Of a stretch of 64,000 nt of DNA, positions 25,628 through 34,983 are shown piece after piece. The notes under the pieces are model-generated. The model had not been told where the DNA came from. It ran no database searches and worked only from the letters and a program-made list of their open reading frames with translations. The DNA is taken from contig NZ_OMPD01000014.1 of the NCBI RefSeq assembly GCF_900312745.1, positions 2,976,001 through 3,040,000 of the forward strand. The letters are read 5' to 3'. The DNA is from Aquimarina sp. AU58 (GTDB taxonomy: Bacteria; Bacteroidota; Bacteroidia; Flavobacteriales; Flavobacteriaceae). The position numbers and the translations under genes are program-made. The stretch's first letter is position 1. Each line of letters starts with the position of its first letter.

Positions 25628-26919
25628 TTAGATCAGGTATATTTAACAAAGAAACCTTCATTAAGTTAGAAGTCTTAAAAACCTTTCATGGGGCAGCGTT
25701 TCATTTTTCATTTCTCATTTTTGGTTTTTCACTTTTCACTTTTCATTTAACACACGCTCAACAACTTGAATCTTATATTCAAGAGGGATGGCGTAATAGT
25801 GCTAAAATTCAGTCTTTTGAGTTGCGTTATGCTGTTGCAAAAGAAAAAATAAAAGAAGTAAACACGATACCTAACACACAGTTTGGTGTAGGGTATTTTG
25901 TAAGCGAACCTGAAACACGTACAGGAGCGCAGCGTGCAAAATTTTCGATCCAACAAAAGCTACCTTGGTTTGGAACAATCACAGCAAGAGAGAATTATTC
26001 TACTGCTATGGCAGAGGCAGAATATGTGGATATTGTAATTATGAAAAGAAAATTAGCACTTTCGATTTCTCAATCGTATTATAAATTATTTGCAATACAA
26101 AACAAACAAAAAATCCTCGAAGATAATATTCTACTATTGCAAACATACGAGAAGCTGGCATTAACATCTGTAGAAGTTGGTAAAGCCTCTGCAGTTGATG
26201 TATTAAGGCTACAAATTCGTCAAAATGAATTAGAACAACATAAAGCGGTACTTAAAGAAAGTTTTCTGGCAGAACAAATAGTTTTTAATGCTTTACTCAA
26301 TCGGGATTCTGATATTGAAATAGTTGCTCCCAGTGAAATGAATATACCAGTAGAAGACCCTATTACCAACAATGAAAACTTACAACTTAACCCAGAATTA
26401 CTTAAATATGATAAAATATATGAAAGCATAAAACAATCAGAATTACTTAATCGAAAAGAAAAGGCACCACAAATTGGCTTTGGACTTGACTACATACCAG
26501 TATCAGAGAGAAATGATGTTACTATAAGTGATAATGGTAAGGATATTATAATGCCTATGGTATCTTTTTCTATACCAATATTTAATAAACGTCATGATTC
26601 CCGAACTCGTCAAAACGAATTACGTCAGCAAGAAATTACAGCACAAAAAGAAGAACGGTTAAATCGAATGGAAACGATTTTAGGAAAGGCTATTTCTAGT
26701 AGAAATACTGCAAGAATCAAATACAATACCCAGAAAGAAAATTTAAAACAGGCTAAAAATGCAGAAGAAATATTAATAAAAAGCTATGAAACAGGGACTA
26801 TAGATTTTAATGATGTGTTAGACATCCAGGAACTACAACTTAAATTTCAGCTAAATCAAATAGAGAGCATACAGTTATACTATATAGAAGCTGCAATAAT
26901 CAATTACTTAACAAATTAA
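25624..26919 (+). CDS. TolC-family outer-membrane efflux protein
   Basis: 431 residues. After an odd leader (about 1-46, with a hydrophobic FHFSFLIFGFSLFTFHLTHA before AQQ) come two outer-membrane efflux repeats of long coiled-coil helices, for example QSYYKLFAIQNKQKILEDNI and KAISSRNTARIKYNTQKENL. The leader is made from the low-complexity repeat that flanks the four-helix-bundle gene, so an original start may have been lost or replaced. It should form the outer-membrane channel for CusA with the CusB adaptor encoded at 31407. Confidence 0.88.
   Translation: MIRSGIFNKETFIKLEVLKTFHGAAFHFSFLIFGFSLFTFHLTHAQQLESYIQEGWRNSAKIQSFELRYAVAKEKIKEVNTIPNTQFGVGYFVSEPETRTGAQRAKFSIQQKLPWFGTITARENYSTAMAEAEYVDIVIMKRKLALSISQSYYKLFAIQNKQKILEDNILLLQTYEKLALTSVEVGKASAVDVLRLQIRQNELEQHKAVLKESFLAEQIVFNALLNRDSDIEIVAPSEMNIPVEDPITNNENLQLNPELLKYDKIYESIKQSELLNRKEKAPQIGFGLDYIPVSERNDVTISDNGKDIIMPMVSFSIPIFNKRHDSRTRQNELRQQEITAQKEERLNRMETILGKAISSRNTARIKYNTQKENLKQAKNAEEILIKSYETGTIDFNDVLDIQELQLKFQLNQIESIQLYYIEAAIINYLTN
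25702..25714 (-). repeat. Right arm of 13-bp inverted repeat flanking the four-helix-bundle gene
   Basis: CATTTTTCATTTC is the exact reverse complement of 25209-25221, and the surrounding 50 bases (25699-25747) continue as variants of CATTTTTCA and CACTTTTCA. It lies in the signal-peptide region of the tolC-like gene. Confidence 0.5.
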
Positions 26920-26948
26920 AAAACAATAATCTTTAAAAAAATAAACAA

Positions 26949-27512
26949 ATGAGAAACTTAAAAAATTATGATATTAGAATAATTTTGGGAGCAATACTAG
27001 CATTAACAATACTATCTTGCAAAGAGAATGATACATCTAAAACAGAAGAGAAACAAGATCATCATTCTGAGGTGGGGCATAACGAAGATCATAGTAGTCA
27101 TGATGTAGAACAAACAACAGAGGTTCAGTTTACAGATGCTAAGACAGCAGAAGCTTTTCAGCATTATATCCATATTAAGACTGCTTTGGTAAACACCGAT
27201 GTTAATGAAGCAAAAACAGGAGCTCAAATGCTTGCCAAAGTAACAGAGAACGAAGTGTTTAAATTGGCAGCTGAGTCAATATTCAATACAGATGACATCG
27301 AGGCACAAAGAAAAGCGTTTACAGAAGTTACTACTCAAATGGAAACCTTACTTAACGGAGCATTATCATCGGGAGAAGTTTATAAGCAATATTGTCCAAT
27401 GGCATTTGATAATACAGGCGCATATTGGTTGTCTAAAGAAAAAGAAATTAGAAACCCATATTTTGGAGATCGTATGTTAAAATGTGGTAGTGTTGCCAAA
27501 ACTATAAAATAA
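26949..27512 (+). CDS. DUF3347 lipoprotein of the copper locus
   Basis: 187 residues. A lipobox (ILSC, Cys near residue 25) predicts a lipoprotein. A His-rich stretch follows (DHHSEVGHNEDHSSHD, about 37-52), then the DUF3347 helical domain ending in YCPMAFDNTGAYWLSKEKE and NPYFGDRMLKCGSV. The same ending closes CusB at 31407-33125. The paired Cys-x-Met and final Cys suggest metal binding, and the His stretch adds likely metal ligands, so a periplasmic copper carrier for the efflux system is a reasonable inference. Confidence 0.88.
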   Translation: MRNLKNYDIRIILGAILALTILSCKENDTSKTEEKQDHHSEVGHNEDHSSHDVEQTTEVQFTDAKTAEAFQHYIHIKTALVNTDVNEAKTGAQMLAKVTENEVFKLAAESIFNTDDIEAQRKAFTEVTTQMETLLNGALSSGEVYKQYCPMAFDNTGAYWLSKEKEIRNPYFGDRMLKCGSVAKTIK

Positions 27513-27558
27513 GTATACTGGCTATTCGATCTGATCTCTAAAACAATAATGTTAACAG

Positions 27559-28119
27559 ATGAAGAAAATTTTAATTAAAAATATGGTTTGCAATCGGTGT
27601 AAAACTGTACTACAACAGGAGTTTGAAAATGCCAAAATTCCGGTTGAAACAATAGAATTGGGAGAGATCGTTTTTAGCAGTATCGATAGCTCGATTTTTA
27701 AAAAAGTAAATGAGATCATTACCCGTAATGGTTTCGAGATCATAAATGATGAAGTAGATCTCATTGTAGAACAAGTGAAATCCTATTTGATAAGCGAATT
27801 GTCAAAAGAAAACATAGTAAATGAAAATCTATCTGACCTTATTTCAAAATATATGCATAAGGACTATTCTGTGATAAGTAAATTGTTTAGTAGTAATGAA
27901 GGTTTGACTATAGAAAAATATTTTATTCGTCTTAAAATTGAAAAAGCGAAGGAATATATTCAAATGGGAAATTTAAGTTTTTCTGAAATAGCATATACAT
28001 TGAATTATAAAAGCGGAAGTCATCTGGCAAAACAGTTTAAAACAATTACAGGGATGTCTATGAGTAACTTTAAAAACCTACAATTGTGGGATCGCCAACC
28101 ACTAGACCAAATTGTATAA
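27559..28119 (+). CDS. AraC-type regulator with HMA-like CxxC head
   Basis: 186 residues. The N-terminus (KKILIKNMVCNRCKTVL) resembles a heavy-metal-associated ferredoxin-like domain, with Cys11-x-x-Cys14 where HMA domains bind Cu(I). The C-terminal part (about 95-175) is an AraC HTH pair, with YFIRLKIEKAKEYIQ and LSFSEIAYTLNYKS, then FKTITGMSMSNFK. It lies between the efflux genes and copA, so it is probably the copper-responsive regulator of the island. Metal binding by the CxxC is an inference from position and motif. Confidence 0.85.
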   Translation: MKKILIKNMVCNRCKTVLQQEFENAKIPVETIELGEIVFSSIDSSIFKKVNEIITRNGFEIINDEVDLIVEQVKSYLISELSKENIVNENLSDLISKYMHKDYSVISKLFSSNEGLTIEKYFIRLKIEKAKEYIQMGNLSFSEIAYTLNYKSGSHLAKQFKTITGMSMSNFKNLQLWDRQPLDQIV

Positions 28120-28196
28120 GAAGAAACCATAATTATCAAATAAAAAGAGATGTGAACTCAATAATTTTGGAGATCAAACAACAATAAATATAGCAG

Positions 28197-30698
28197 ATGA
28201 AACACATATATAAAATATCTGGAATGACTTGTAATGGCTGTCGGGGTCATGTAGAGCATATACTCGATACTGTGGATGGTGTGATCAGTGTGTCTGTTGA
28301 TCTTGAGAAAGCAGAAGCAATTATTGAGACAGAAGAACACATTTCTTTAACTGTTTTTCAAGAAAGATTAGCAAGAGAAGGGGGACGTTATGGAATTCAC
28401 CTTCCTGGGACACAGGATCTGGACGATAAACCCAAACAGATTAAACCTAAAGGAAAAGGTACAGGAGTTTTTTATTGCCCAATGCATTGCGAAGGAGACA
28501 AAACATACAATGCGTTACAGGATTGTCCTGTATGTGGGATGGATTTAGTTGAAGAAATAACATTACATACAATTGCTGTAGAACAGTATACCTGTCCAAT
28601 GCATCCAGAAGTAATTAAAGATGCTCCGGGATCCTGTTCTATTTGTGGTATGGATCTAGTAGTATTACAACCAGATATTTCTGAAGAAGAGAAGAATTAT
28701 AAAAAATTACTAAAGAAATTCTGGATAGCTGTACTATTTACGGTCCCTATTTTTATAATAGCGATGTCAGATATGTTTTCGAGTAATCCACTTAATGATA
28801 TTTTAGAGTTAAAATACTGGAACTGGATTCAATTTGTACTTTCTGTTCCTGTAGTGTTTTATGCTACCTGGATGTTTTTTGAACGTGCCGTACGTTCTAT
28901 AAAAATCTGGAACCTCAATATGTTTACCCTTATTGGTGTTGGGGCAGGTGTTGCATGGTTGTTTAGTGTTTTAGCTATACTTTTTCCCAATTTTTTTCCA
29001 GATCAGTTTAAAACAGAATCAGGAACAGTACACGTTTATTTTGAAGCAACTACTGTTATCTTAACGCTCGTACTTATGGGGCAAGTATTAGAGTCACGAG
29101 CACATAGCAAAACAAATTCTGCAATTAAGGAGTTATTAAAACTTGTACCTAACAAAGCAATACGTGTTAAAGAAGGTGAAGAAGAAGAAATTTCTATTGA
29201 TCAGATAGAATTAAATGATATCCTACGTGTAAAACCTGGAGATAAAATACCTGTAGATGGATCAATCTTTCAGGGGCAAACATCTGTAGACGAATCAATG
29301 ATTACGGGCGAACCAATACCAGTAGATAAGATTGAAGGCGATCAGGTAAGTAGTGGAACCATTAATGGAAATCATTCTTTTTTATTGAAAGCAGAAAAAG
29401 TGGGATCCGAAACGCTTTTGTCAAAGATTATACAAATGGTAAATGATGCAAGCCGTAGTCGTGCACCTATTCAAAAACTGGCAGATATTGTTTCGGGATA
29501 TTTTGTTCCTATAGTGGTTATTATAGCGCTAATTACATTTGCCGTTTGGGTATTTTATGGCCCCGATCCCGCTTATGTTTATGCATTTGTAAATGCGATT
29601 GCTGTACTCATCATTGCCTGTCCGTGTGCCTTAGGATTGGCTACACCTATGTCTGTAATGGTCGGAGTTGGAAAAGGAGCCCAAAACGGTGTGCTTATTA
29701 AAAAGGCAGAAGCACTCGAAACCATGAACAAAGTTGATACCCTTATTGTAGACAAAACAGGAACCATAACTGAAGGAAAACCTACTGTCGAAGACGTAGT
29801 GCCTTTTGGAGATCGATTTGGTAAAGAAGAAATTCTTCAATACATCATTTCTCTTAATAATTTAAGCGAACATCCATTAGCTCAGGCAACTGTGAAGTAT
29901 GGAAAAGAACAGCATATTAAATTGTTAGATGTAAGTGAATTTAAAGCAGTAACAGGAAAAGGAGTAGAAGGGAGTATTGCAAACCTAAAAGTGATATTGG
30001 GTAATGAAAAAATGTTAGAACATGCCAATGTGTCCATTTCAGATGAATTTAAAAAACAAGCTGAATCTTATCAGAAGAAAGGAAAAACAGTGTCGTATTT
30101 ATCTATTGACCAAGATATAGCTGGTTATATCGTTATAGGAGATAAAATCAAAGAATCCAGTAGTAAAGCTATTAAACAATTACAGGATAAAGGAATTGAA
30201 GTTATTATGCTTACTGGTGACAATTATAATACAGCCCATGCAGTAGCTAATGAGCTTCATCTCACAAACTTTAAGGCAGAAATGTTACCAGAAGATAAAT
30301 TGGGTGAGGTCGAAAAGTTACAGCATAGAGGTAGGGTGGTTGCAATGGCTGGAGATGGTATTAATGATGCTCCTGCTCTTGCAAAAAGTGATGTTGGTAT
30401 CGCAATGGGTACAGGTACCGATGTAGCAATAGAGAGTGCAACTATTACTTTGGTAAAAGGAGATTTACAAGGTATTGTAAAAGCAAAAAAATTAAGTGAT
30501 AAAGTAATGAAGAATATCAAACAAAATCTTTTCTTCGCACTTATTTACAACGCATTAGGAGTACCTATAGCTGCCGGAGTACTTTTTCCTTTTTTCGGAA
30601 TTCTGTTATCTCCTATGATTGCAGCTCTGGCAATGAGTTTTAGTTCTGTATCCGTAATAACTAATGCTTTACGATTAAAAACAATACATATTAATTAG
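28197..30698 (+). CDS. copA: Copper-translocating P-type ATPase
   Basis: 833 residues. An HMA domain with CNGC at 12-15 is followed by two heavy-metal-binding YHS-like motifs of the CPMH...CxxCGMDL kind (about 97-122 and 130-158). The P1B ATPase core has the membrane motif CPC (about residue 473, IACPCALGLATP), phosphorylation site DKTGT (about 518) and hinge GDGINDAPA (about 719). It should pump Cu(I) from the cytoplasm. A TAATTTTG box at 28162-28169 could be its -7 element. It forms a tight unit with PepSY and CusB genes (2-bp gap, then 8-bp overlap). Confidence 0.95.
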   Translation: MKHIYKISGMTCNGCRGHVEHILDTVDGVISVSVDLEKAEAIIETEEHISLTVFQERLAREGGRYGIHLPGTQDLDDKPKQIKPKGKGTGVFYCPMHCEGDKTYNALQDCPVCGMDLVEEITLHTIAVEQYTCPMHPEVIKDAPGSCSICGMDLVVLQPDISEEEKNYKKLLKKFWIAVLFTVPIFIIAMSDMFSSNPLNDILELKYWNWIQFVLSVPVVFYATWMFFERAVRSIKIWNLNMFTLIGVGAGVAWLFSVLAILFPNFFPDQFKTESGTVHVYFEATTVILTLVLMGQVLESRAHSKTNSAIKELLKLVPNKAIRVKEGEEEEISIDQIELNDILRVKPGDKIPVDGSIFQGQTSVDESMITGEPIPVDKIEGDQVSSGTINGNHSFLLKAEKVGSETLLSKIIQMVNDASRSRAPIQKLADIVSGYFVPIVVIIALITFAVWVFYGPDPAYVYAFVNAIAVLIIACPCALGLATPMSVMVGVGKGAQNGVLIKKAEALETMNKVDTLIVDKTGTITEGKPTVEDVVPFGDRFGKEEILQYIISLNNLSEHPLAQATVKYGKEQHIKLLDVSEFKAVTGKGVEGSIANLKVILGNEKMLEHANVSISDEFKKQAESYQKKGKTVSYLSIDQDIAGYIVIGDKIKESSSKAIKQLQDKGIEVIMLTGDNYNTAHAVANELHLTNFKAEMLPEDKLGEVEKLQHRGRVVAMAGDGINDAPALAKSDVGIAMGTGTDVAIESATITLVKGDLQGIVKAKKLSDKVMKNIKQNLFFALIYNALGVPIAAGVLFPFFGILLSPMIAALAMSFSSVSVITNALRLKTIHIN

Positions 30699-30700
30699 AT

Positions 30701-31414
30701 ATGGTTAAAAGACAAACAGCAATAAAAATTAGAAAAGTACATAGGTACTTAGGCCTCTTTTTAGGAATTCAGTTTTTGCTATGGACGGTTAGTGGTTTAT
30801 ATTTTAGCTGGACAGATATTGATGATATTCATGGAGATCAATTTAAAAACGAAACTATTGATGTTATATCCTTTAATGACTTGATAAAACCTTCTCGAAT
30901 AGAGACAAAGGAAGCTATCCAATCATTAGAGCTTAGAGAAATAGCCGGGCAACCATATTATTGGATAAATGAGAAGCAGCTTTTTAATGCAACTACCGGA
31001 GCGCCAAAACCTGAAATTACTACTTCTGAAGCTTTAAAAGTTGCAGAAAAGAATATGTCACCAGAATTAAAAGTAATAAGTATAGAAAAAATAGAAAAAG
31101 TAGGCAATCATCATGAATATCGTGAAAGACCACTACCAGCCTATGTTATTTCATATGAGCACTCTCAAAAAGTAAAAGCATATATCTCGGTAAAAGATGG
31201 AAGTTTCCAAAGAGTAAGACATCGATCGTGGCGTTGGTTTGATTTCCTTTGGATGACTCATACCATGGACTATGAAGGAAGAGACAATTTTAATACAATC
31301 ATTCTTAGAACTTTCTCTCTATTAGGATTAATAACAGTACTAAGTGGATTCACTTTATGGTTTGTATCCTCGCCAACCATTAGAAAAATAAAAAAAAATA
31401 AACGTCATGAATAG
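30701..31414 (+). CDS. PepSY-associated membrane protein
   Basis: 237 residues. An N-terminal span (KVHRYLGLFLGIQFLLWTVSGLYFSW, about 12-38) and a C-terminal span (about 203-225, LLGLITVLSGFTLWFV) bracket a periplasmic PepSY-like region with EALKVAEKNMS and AYISVKDGSFQRVRH. The His-rich start of the first span and the WRWFDFLWMTHTMD segment are typical of the PepSY_TM group, which is linked to iron or copper reduction and uptake. It sits between copA and cusB, so a role in periplasmic copper handling is likely but unproven. Confidence 0.85.
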   Translation: MVKRQTAIKIRKVHRYLGLFLGIQFLLWTVSGLYFSWTDIDDIHGDQFKNETIDVISFNDLIKPSRIETKEAIQSLELREIAGQPYYWINEKQLFNATTGAPKPEITTSEALKVAEKNMSPELKVISIEKIEKVGNHHEYRERPLPAYVISYEHSQKVKAYISVKDGSFQRVRHRSWRWFDFLWMTHTMDYEGRDNFNTIILRTFSLLGLITVLSGFTLWFVSSPTIRKIKKNKRHE

Positions 31415-33125
31415 GAACATCATTTATATAGGTATAGCAGTTCTTGTGGGATTATTAGGAGGTTACTTTATTTTTGGTAGTAACGATTCTACAAAACATA
31501 ATCACAATAATCATCAGGAAGAAGCTATAAAGGATCAAATGTGGACTTGCTCGATGCACCCACAAATCATGCAGGCAGAACCTGGTGATTGTCCGATATG
31601 TGGTATGGATCTAATTCCGGCAGGAACCAAAACAGATGGTCTATCTGCCGATCAATTTAAAATGACCGAGAATGCTATGGCATTAGCAAATATCCAAACT
31701 ACTAGTATTGGTGACCTAACAACAAGTGATAAAAACAGAATTACGTTATCTGGGAAAATAATGGAAAATGAAGAGGCAAATGCTGTACAAGCCAGTTATT
31801 TTGATGGTAGAATTGAACGGTTGAATGTTAATTATAAAGGACAAGAAGTTAGAAAAGGACAAAAATTAGCAACTATTTATGCACCAAACCTTGTCGCAGC
31901 ACAACAAGAACTTATTACCGCAGTATCGCTTAAAGAATCCCAACCAATACTATATAAAGCTGTTCGTAATAAATTAAAGTTATGGAAACTTTCAGATAAC
32001 CAAATCAATGCAATAGAGTCTTCTGGTAAAGTTCAGGAAAACTTTCCCGTTTATGCAACCGTTTCGGGTACCGTTTCAGAAGTAATGAGTGCAGAAGGAG
32101 ATTATGTAAAACAAGGGCAGCCTATTTTAAGAGTAAGCAACCTTAGTACAGTATGGGCAGAATTTGATGTGTATGAAAACCAAATTGCACAATTTAAAAA
32201 AGGACAGCAAATTAATATTACTACTACAGCCTATCCCGATAAAAAATTTGAAGGCACAATTTCTTTTATAGACCCGACTTTAAATACTAAAACGCGAACC
32301 GTTACTATAAGAACTAATCTTAATAACCGTGATCATCTTTTTAAACCAGGAATGTTTGTAACCGGTAGTGTTGCAAGTAAAAATAAGACTACAGAACAAC
32401 TTATTGTTCCGGCAAGTGCTGTGTTATGGACAGGTGAGCGCTCTGTGGTATATATAAAAACAAGTGCTAACGAGCCCATTTTTGAAATGAGAGAAGTAGT
32501 ATTGGGAAATGCTACAGGAAATACATATACAATTCTAAATGGACTTGATAATGGTGATGAGATCGTAACTAATGGAGCATTTACTGTTGATGCAGCTGCA
32601 CAATTACAAGGTAAAAAATCAATGATGAATAAAGAAGGAGGAAAGACTATGACTGGTCATGAAGGGCATATGGGAATGCAAATGGAAGTATCAAAGTCAT
32701 TGCAGAAAGATTTTTTACCAGCCTTTATACCATACTTACAAATGAAAGATGCATTTGTAGATTCTAATGCTTCTCAGGTTTCTACTTTTGCTAAAGCGAC
32801 AAATAAACTCTTAAAAGCAATTAAAACTTCAAATTTGAGTATCATAGAAAAAACTCATCTTACAAATAGTATTAACACGTTAGATCATCTTGCAAATACT
32901 GAAGAATTAGAAAAACAAAGAACCTATTTTGTTTCATTGAATGAAAATATAGTAGCATTAGTATCCAACTTCACTGAATTAAATACAGCAATATATGTAC
33001 AAAAATGCCCAATGGCCAATACCAATAAAGGAGCTATTTGGATAAGTAAGGAAAAAGAAATTCGTAATCCTTATTTTGGTGATGCAATGCTAACTTGCGG
33101 TAGTGTTATTAATACAATTAAATAG
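31407..33125 (+). CDS. cusB: CusB-type RND efflux adaptor with metal-binding head and DUF3347 tail
   Basis: 572 residues. An N-terminal membrane anchor (about 5-23) precedes a His-rich linker and a heavy-metal-binding motif WTCSMHPQIM...CPICGMDL (about 46-70). The membrane-fusion-protein core (about 90-400) has barrel-sandwich and beta-barrel segments such as TVSGTVSEVMSAEGDYVKQG and GMFVTGSV. The last 140 residues are a DUF3347 domain ending in CPMANTNKGAIWISKEKE and LTCGSV, as in the lipoprotein at 26949. It bridges CusA and TolC and probably hands over copper. It converges with the regulator gene at 33163. Confidence 0.93.
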   Translation: MNRNIIYIGIAVLVGLLGGYFIFGSNDSTKHNHNNHQEEAIKDQMWTCSMHPQIMQAEPGDCPICGMDLIPAGTKTDGLSADQFKMTENAMALANIQTTSIGDLTTSDKNRITLSGKIMENEEANAVQASYFDGRIERLNVNYKGQEVRKGQKLATIYAPNLVAAQQELITAVSLKESQPILYKAVRNKLKLWKLSDNQINAIESSGKVQENFPVYATVSGTVSEVMSAEGDYVKQGQPILRVSNLSTVWAEFDVYENQIAQFKKGQQINITTTAYPDKKFEGTISFIDPTLNTKTRTVTIRTNLNNRDHLFKPGMFVTGSVASKNKTTEQLIVPASAVLWTGERSVVYIKTSANEPIFEMREVVLGNATGNTYTILNGLDNGDEIVTNGAFTVDAAAQLQGKKSMMNKEGGKTMTGHEGHMGMQMEVSKSLQKDFLPAFIPYLQMKDAFVDSNASQVSTFAKATNKLLKAIKTSNLSIIEKTHLTNSINTLDHLANTEELEKQRTYFVSLNENIVALVSNFTELNTAIYVQKCPMANTNKGAIWISKEKEIRNPYFGDAMLTCGSVINTIK

Positions 33126-33162
33126 AGATAGGAAAAAGAAACATCATCTTTTAATACTAACA

Positions 33163-33891
33163 CTATTTTTTAATAGCATTGGTTAAGTTATGTTTATATA
33201 CATTACCAATGGGAATATCAATTCCTGTTATTTTTAAGCGATTACCTTCAATCGTTTGTATTTTTTTAAGAGCAATTATATAGGAACGGTGTATTCTTAA
33301 AAATTGATTTTTTGGCAAAGTGTTTTCAAAATTAGTTAACCTGTCTAATGATGTAATGGTCTCATTCTCGAGATGTATTTTGACATAACTTCCTAAACTT
33401 TCTAGATATAAAATACTATCTAATTGAATTTGATGCATTTTTTTGTCTCCTTTTACAAATATGCTATCATTTTGGTTTATAGTATTCTTAGTGTTTGATA
33501 AAGCTTGGTTTTGCGCTCCCTTTTGTATGCTATCCATCATTTTCTTTTGACTTTGAGCTTTATTTATAGCTTTTAAAAACCGTTCGAAGCTAAATGGTTT
33601 TAAGAGGTAATCCAGAATATTTAGTTCATAACCTTCAATAGCATATTCTTGATACGCTGTAGTTACAATAATTAAAGGAGGATTACTTAGGGTACGTAAG
33701 AAATCCAATCCTTTAAGCTTGGGCATATTGATATCTAAAAAAATTAAATCTACCTGATTTTCATTTAAATAATTCATAGCTTCAAATGCCGAATGGCATT
33801 CTTTCACAACATTTAAAAATGAAAGATTAGCGCAATAGTTTTTTATCACTTTATGTGCCAAAGGTTCGTCATCAATTGTAATGCAGTTCAT
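33163..33891 (-). CDS. LytTR-family response regulator
   Basis: 242 residues. REC domain with Asp in IFLDINMPKLKG, TTAYQEYAIEGYELNI and DYLLKPFSF; LytTR domain from about residue 140 with YLESLGSYVKIHL and FLRIHRSYII. Close paralogue of the regulators at 4946 and 59208. Its start touches the kinase stop (1-bp overlap). The direct repeats at 35001-35031, between the kinase and the divergent ABC gene, are its likely target. Confidence 0.95.
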   Translation of the reverse strand: MNCITIDDEPLAHKVIKNYCANLSFLNVVKECHSAFEAMNYLNENQVDLIFLDINMPKLKGLDFLRTLSNPPLIIVTTAYQEYAIEGYELNILDYLLKPFSFERFLKAINKAQSQKKMMDSIQKGAQNQALSNTKNTINQNDSIFVKGDKKMHQIQLDSILYLESLGSYVKIHLENETITSLDRLTNFENTLPKNQFLRIHRSYIIALKKIQTIEGNRLKITGIDIPIGNVYKHNLTNAIKK

Positions 33892-34928
33892 TATAAATTT
33901 AATTTTAAATCAATAGTAAAAACAGTGTCCTTTTTAGCAATCTTAAGTTCATGTGCATTCGGATAAATTAAAGATAATCTTCTTTTCACATTTTTAAGAC
34001 CGATTCCACCATCATTTTCATTTTCGGTGTCACTAAAATTGTTTTCAATATGTAGGTGCAATATCTTTTCTGTGGCCTGTAGTTTAAAGTTTATAAATGC
34101 ATTTTTTTCCATATGATCAAAACCGTGTTTAAATGCGTTTTCTAAAAATACAATTAAGATCATAGGTGCAATTTGTTTTGATGCATCATCGATCTTTTTT
34201 TCTAAAGTAATAATTCCACGATTATGATGCCGCATTTTTTGCAATTCAATAAAATTTTCTAAATATGTTACTTCTCCTCCAATAGAAACTTTGGGTTCTT
34301 TGCAATCATAAATTGTATAACGCATTATTTCAGACAATTTCAAAATTAACGATGCTGTTTTATCAGATTTTTCAAGTGAAAGCGCATACAAGTTATTTAA
34401 TGTATTAAAGAAGAAATGCGGATTGATTTGATTTTTTAGTAATGACAATTCTAAATGAAGACGATCATTTTCGATTTGGTTTATTTTAGAGAGTTGAATA
34501 AACCATCGATAAGATAGGTTTAATAATGTAGAAATCAGTATAATAACAATCATGCCAGTGATACCTTTTTCTGGTTCCATTTCCTGGTATGGTTGATTAA
34601 ACCAATAGTGATCCATTAAGGGTTCGCCATATCCTATTATATACCCCCAACCAATGATTACGATAAGAAGTAATATAACATAAATGAAATATCGTTTTTT
34701 TACTAAATACCTGGGTATAATCCAATATACATTAAAATAAATAGGAGGAGCTATTAATAAAAGGATACTCGTAGCAGCTTGAAGAAAATAATTGGTTAAG
34801 GAAGATAGAGTAAATGCATTTTTATCAGAAATAACAAAACCTAGTACAACTAATAAAATGATACTAGACAATACTAAAACATGTATAAGAATGTTTTTTT
34901 TGGGGGTATCTAGTGTTTGGATTTTCAT
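33891..34928 (-). CDS. LytS-type sensor histidine kinase
   Basis: 345 residues. Four membrane spans in about residues 13-150; His_kinase block NQINPHFFFNTLNNLYAL (about 170-187); ATPase with FLENAFKHGFDH and GIGLKNVKRRL. It is divergent from the ABC ATPase gene at 35152 with 223 bp between them. In the first module (4.9-11.1 kb) the pair is downstream of the transporter on the same strand; here it has been placed head to head. Confidence 0.95.
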   Translation of the reverse strand: MKIQTLDTPKKNILIHVLVLSSIILLVVLGFVISDKNAFTLSSLTNYFLQAATSILLLIAPPIYFNVYWIIPRYLVKKRYFIYVILLLIVIIGWGYIIGYGEPLMDHYWFNQPYQEMEPEKGITGMIVIILISTLLNLSYRWFIQLSKINQIENDRLHLELSLLKNQINPHFFFNTLNNLYALSLEKSDKTASLILKLSEIMRYTIYDCKEPKVSIGGEVTYLENFIELQKMRHHNRGIITLEKKIDDASKQIAPMILIVFLENAFKHGFDHMEKNAFINFKLQATEKILHLHIENNFSDTENENDGGIGLKNVKRRLSLIYPNAHELKIAKKDTVFTIDLKLNL

Positions 34929-34983
34929 AGTAATGTATTCTTGGAAATAAAAATATTAAAACTATTGGAGTTTGACTATTCTA

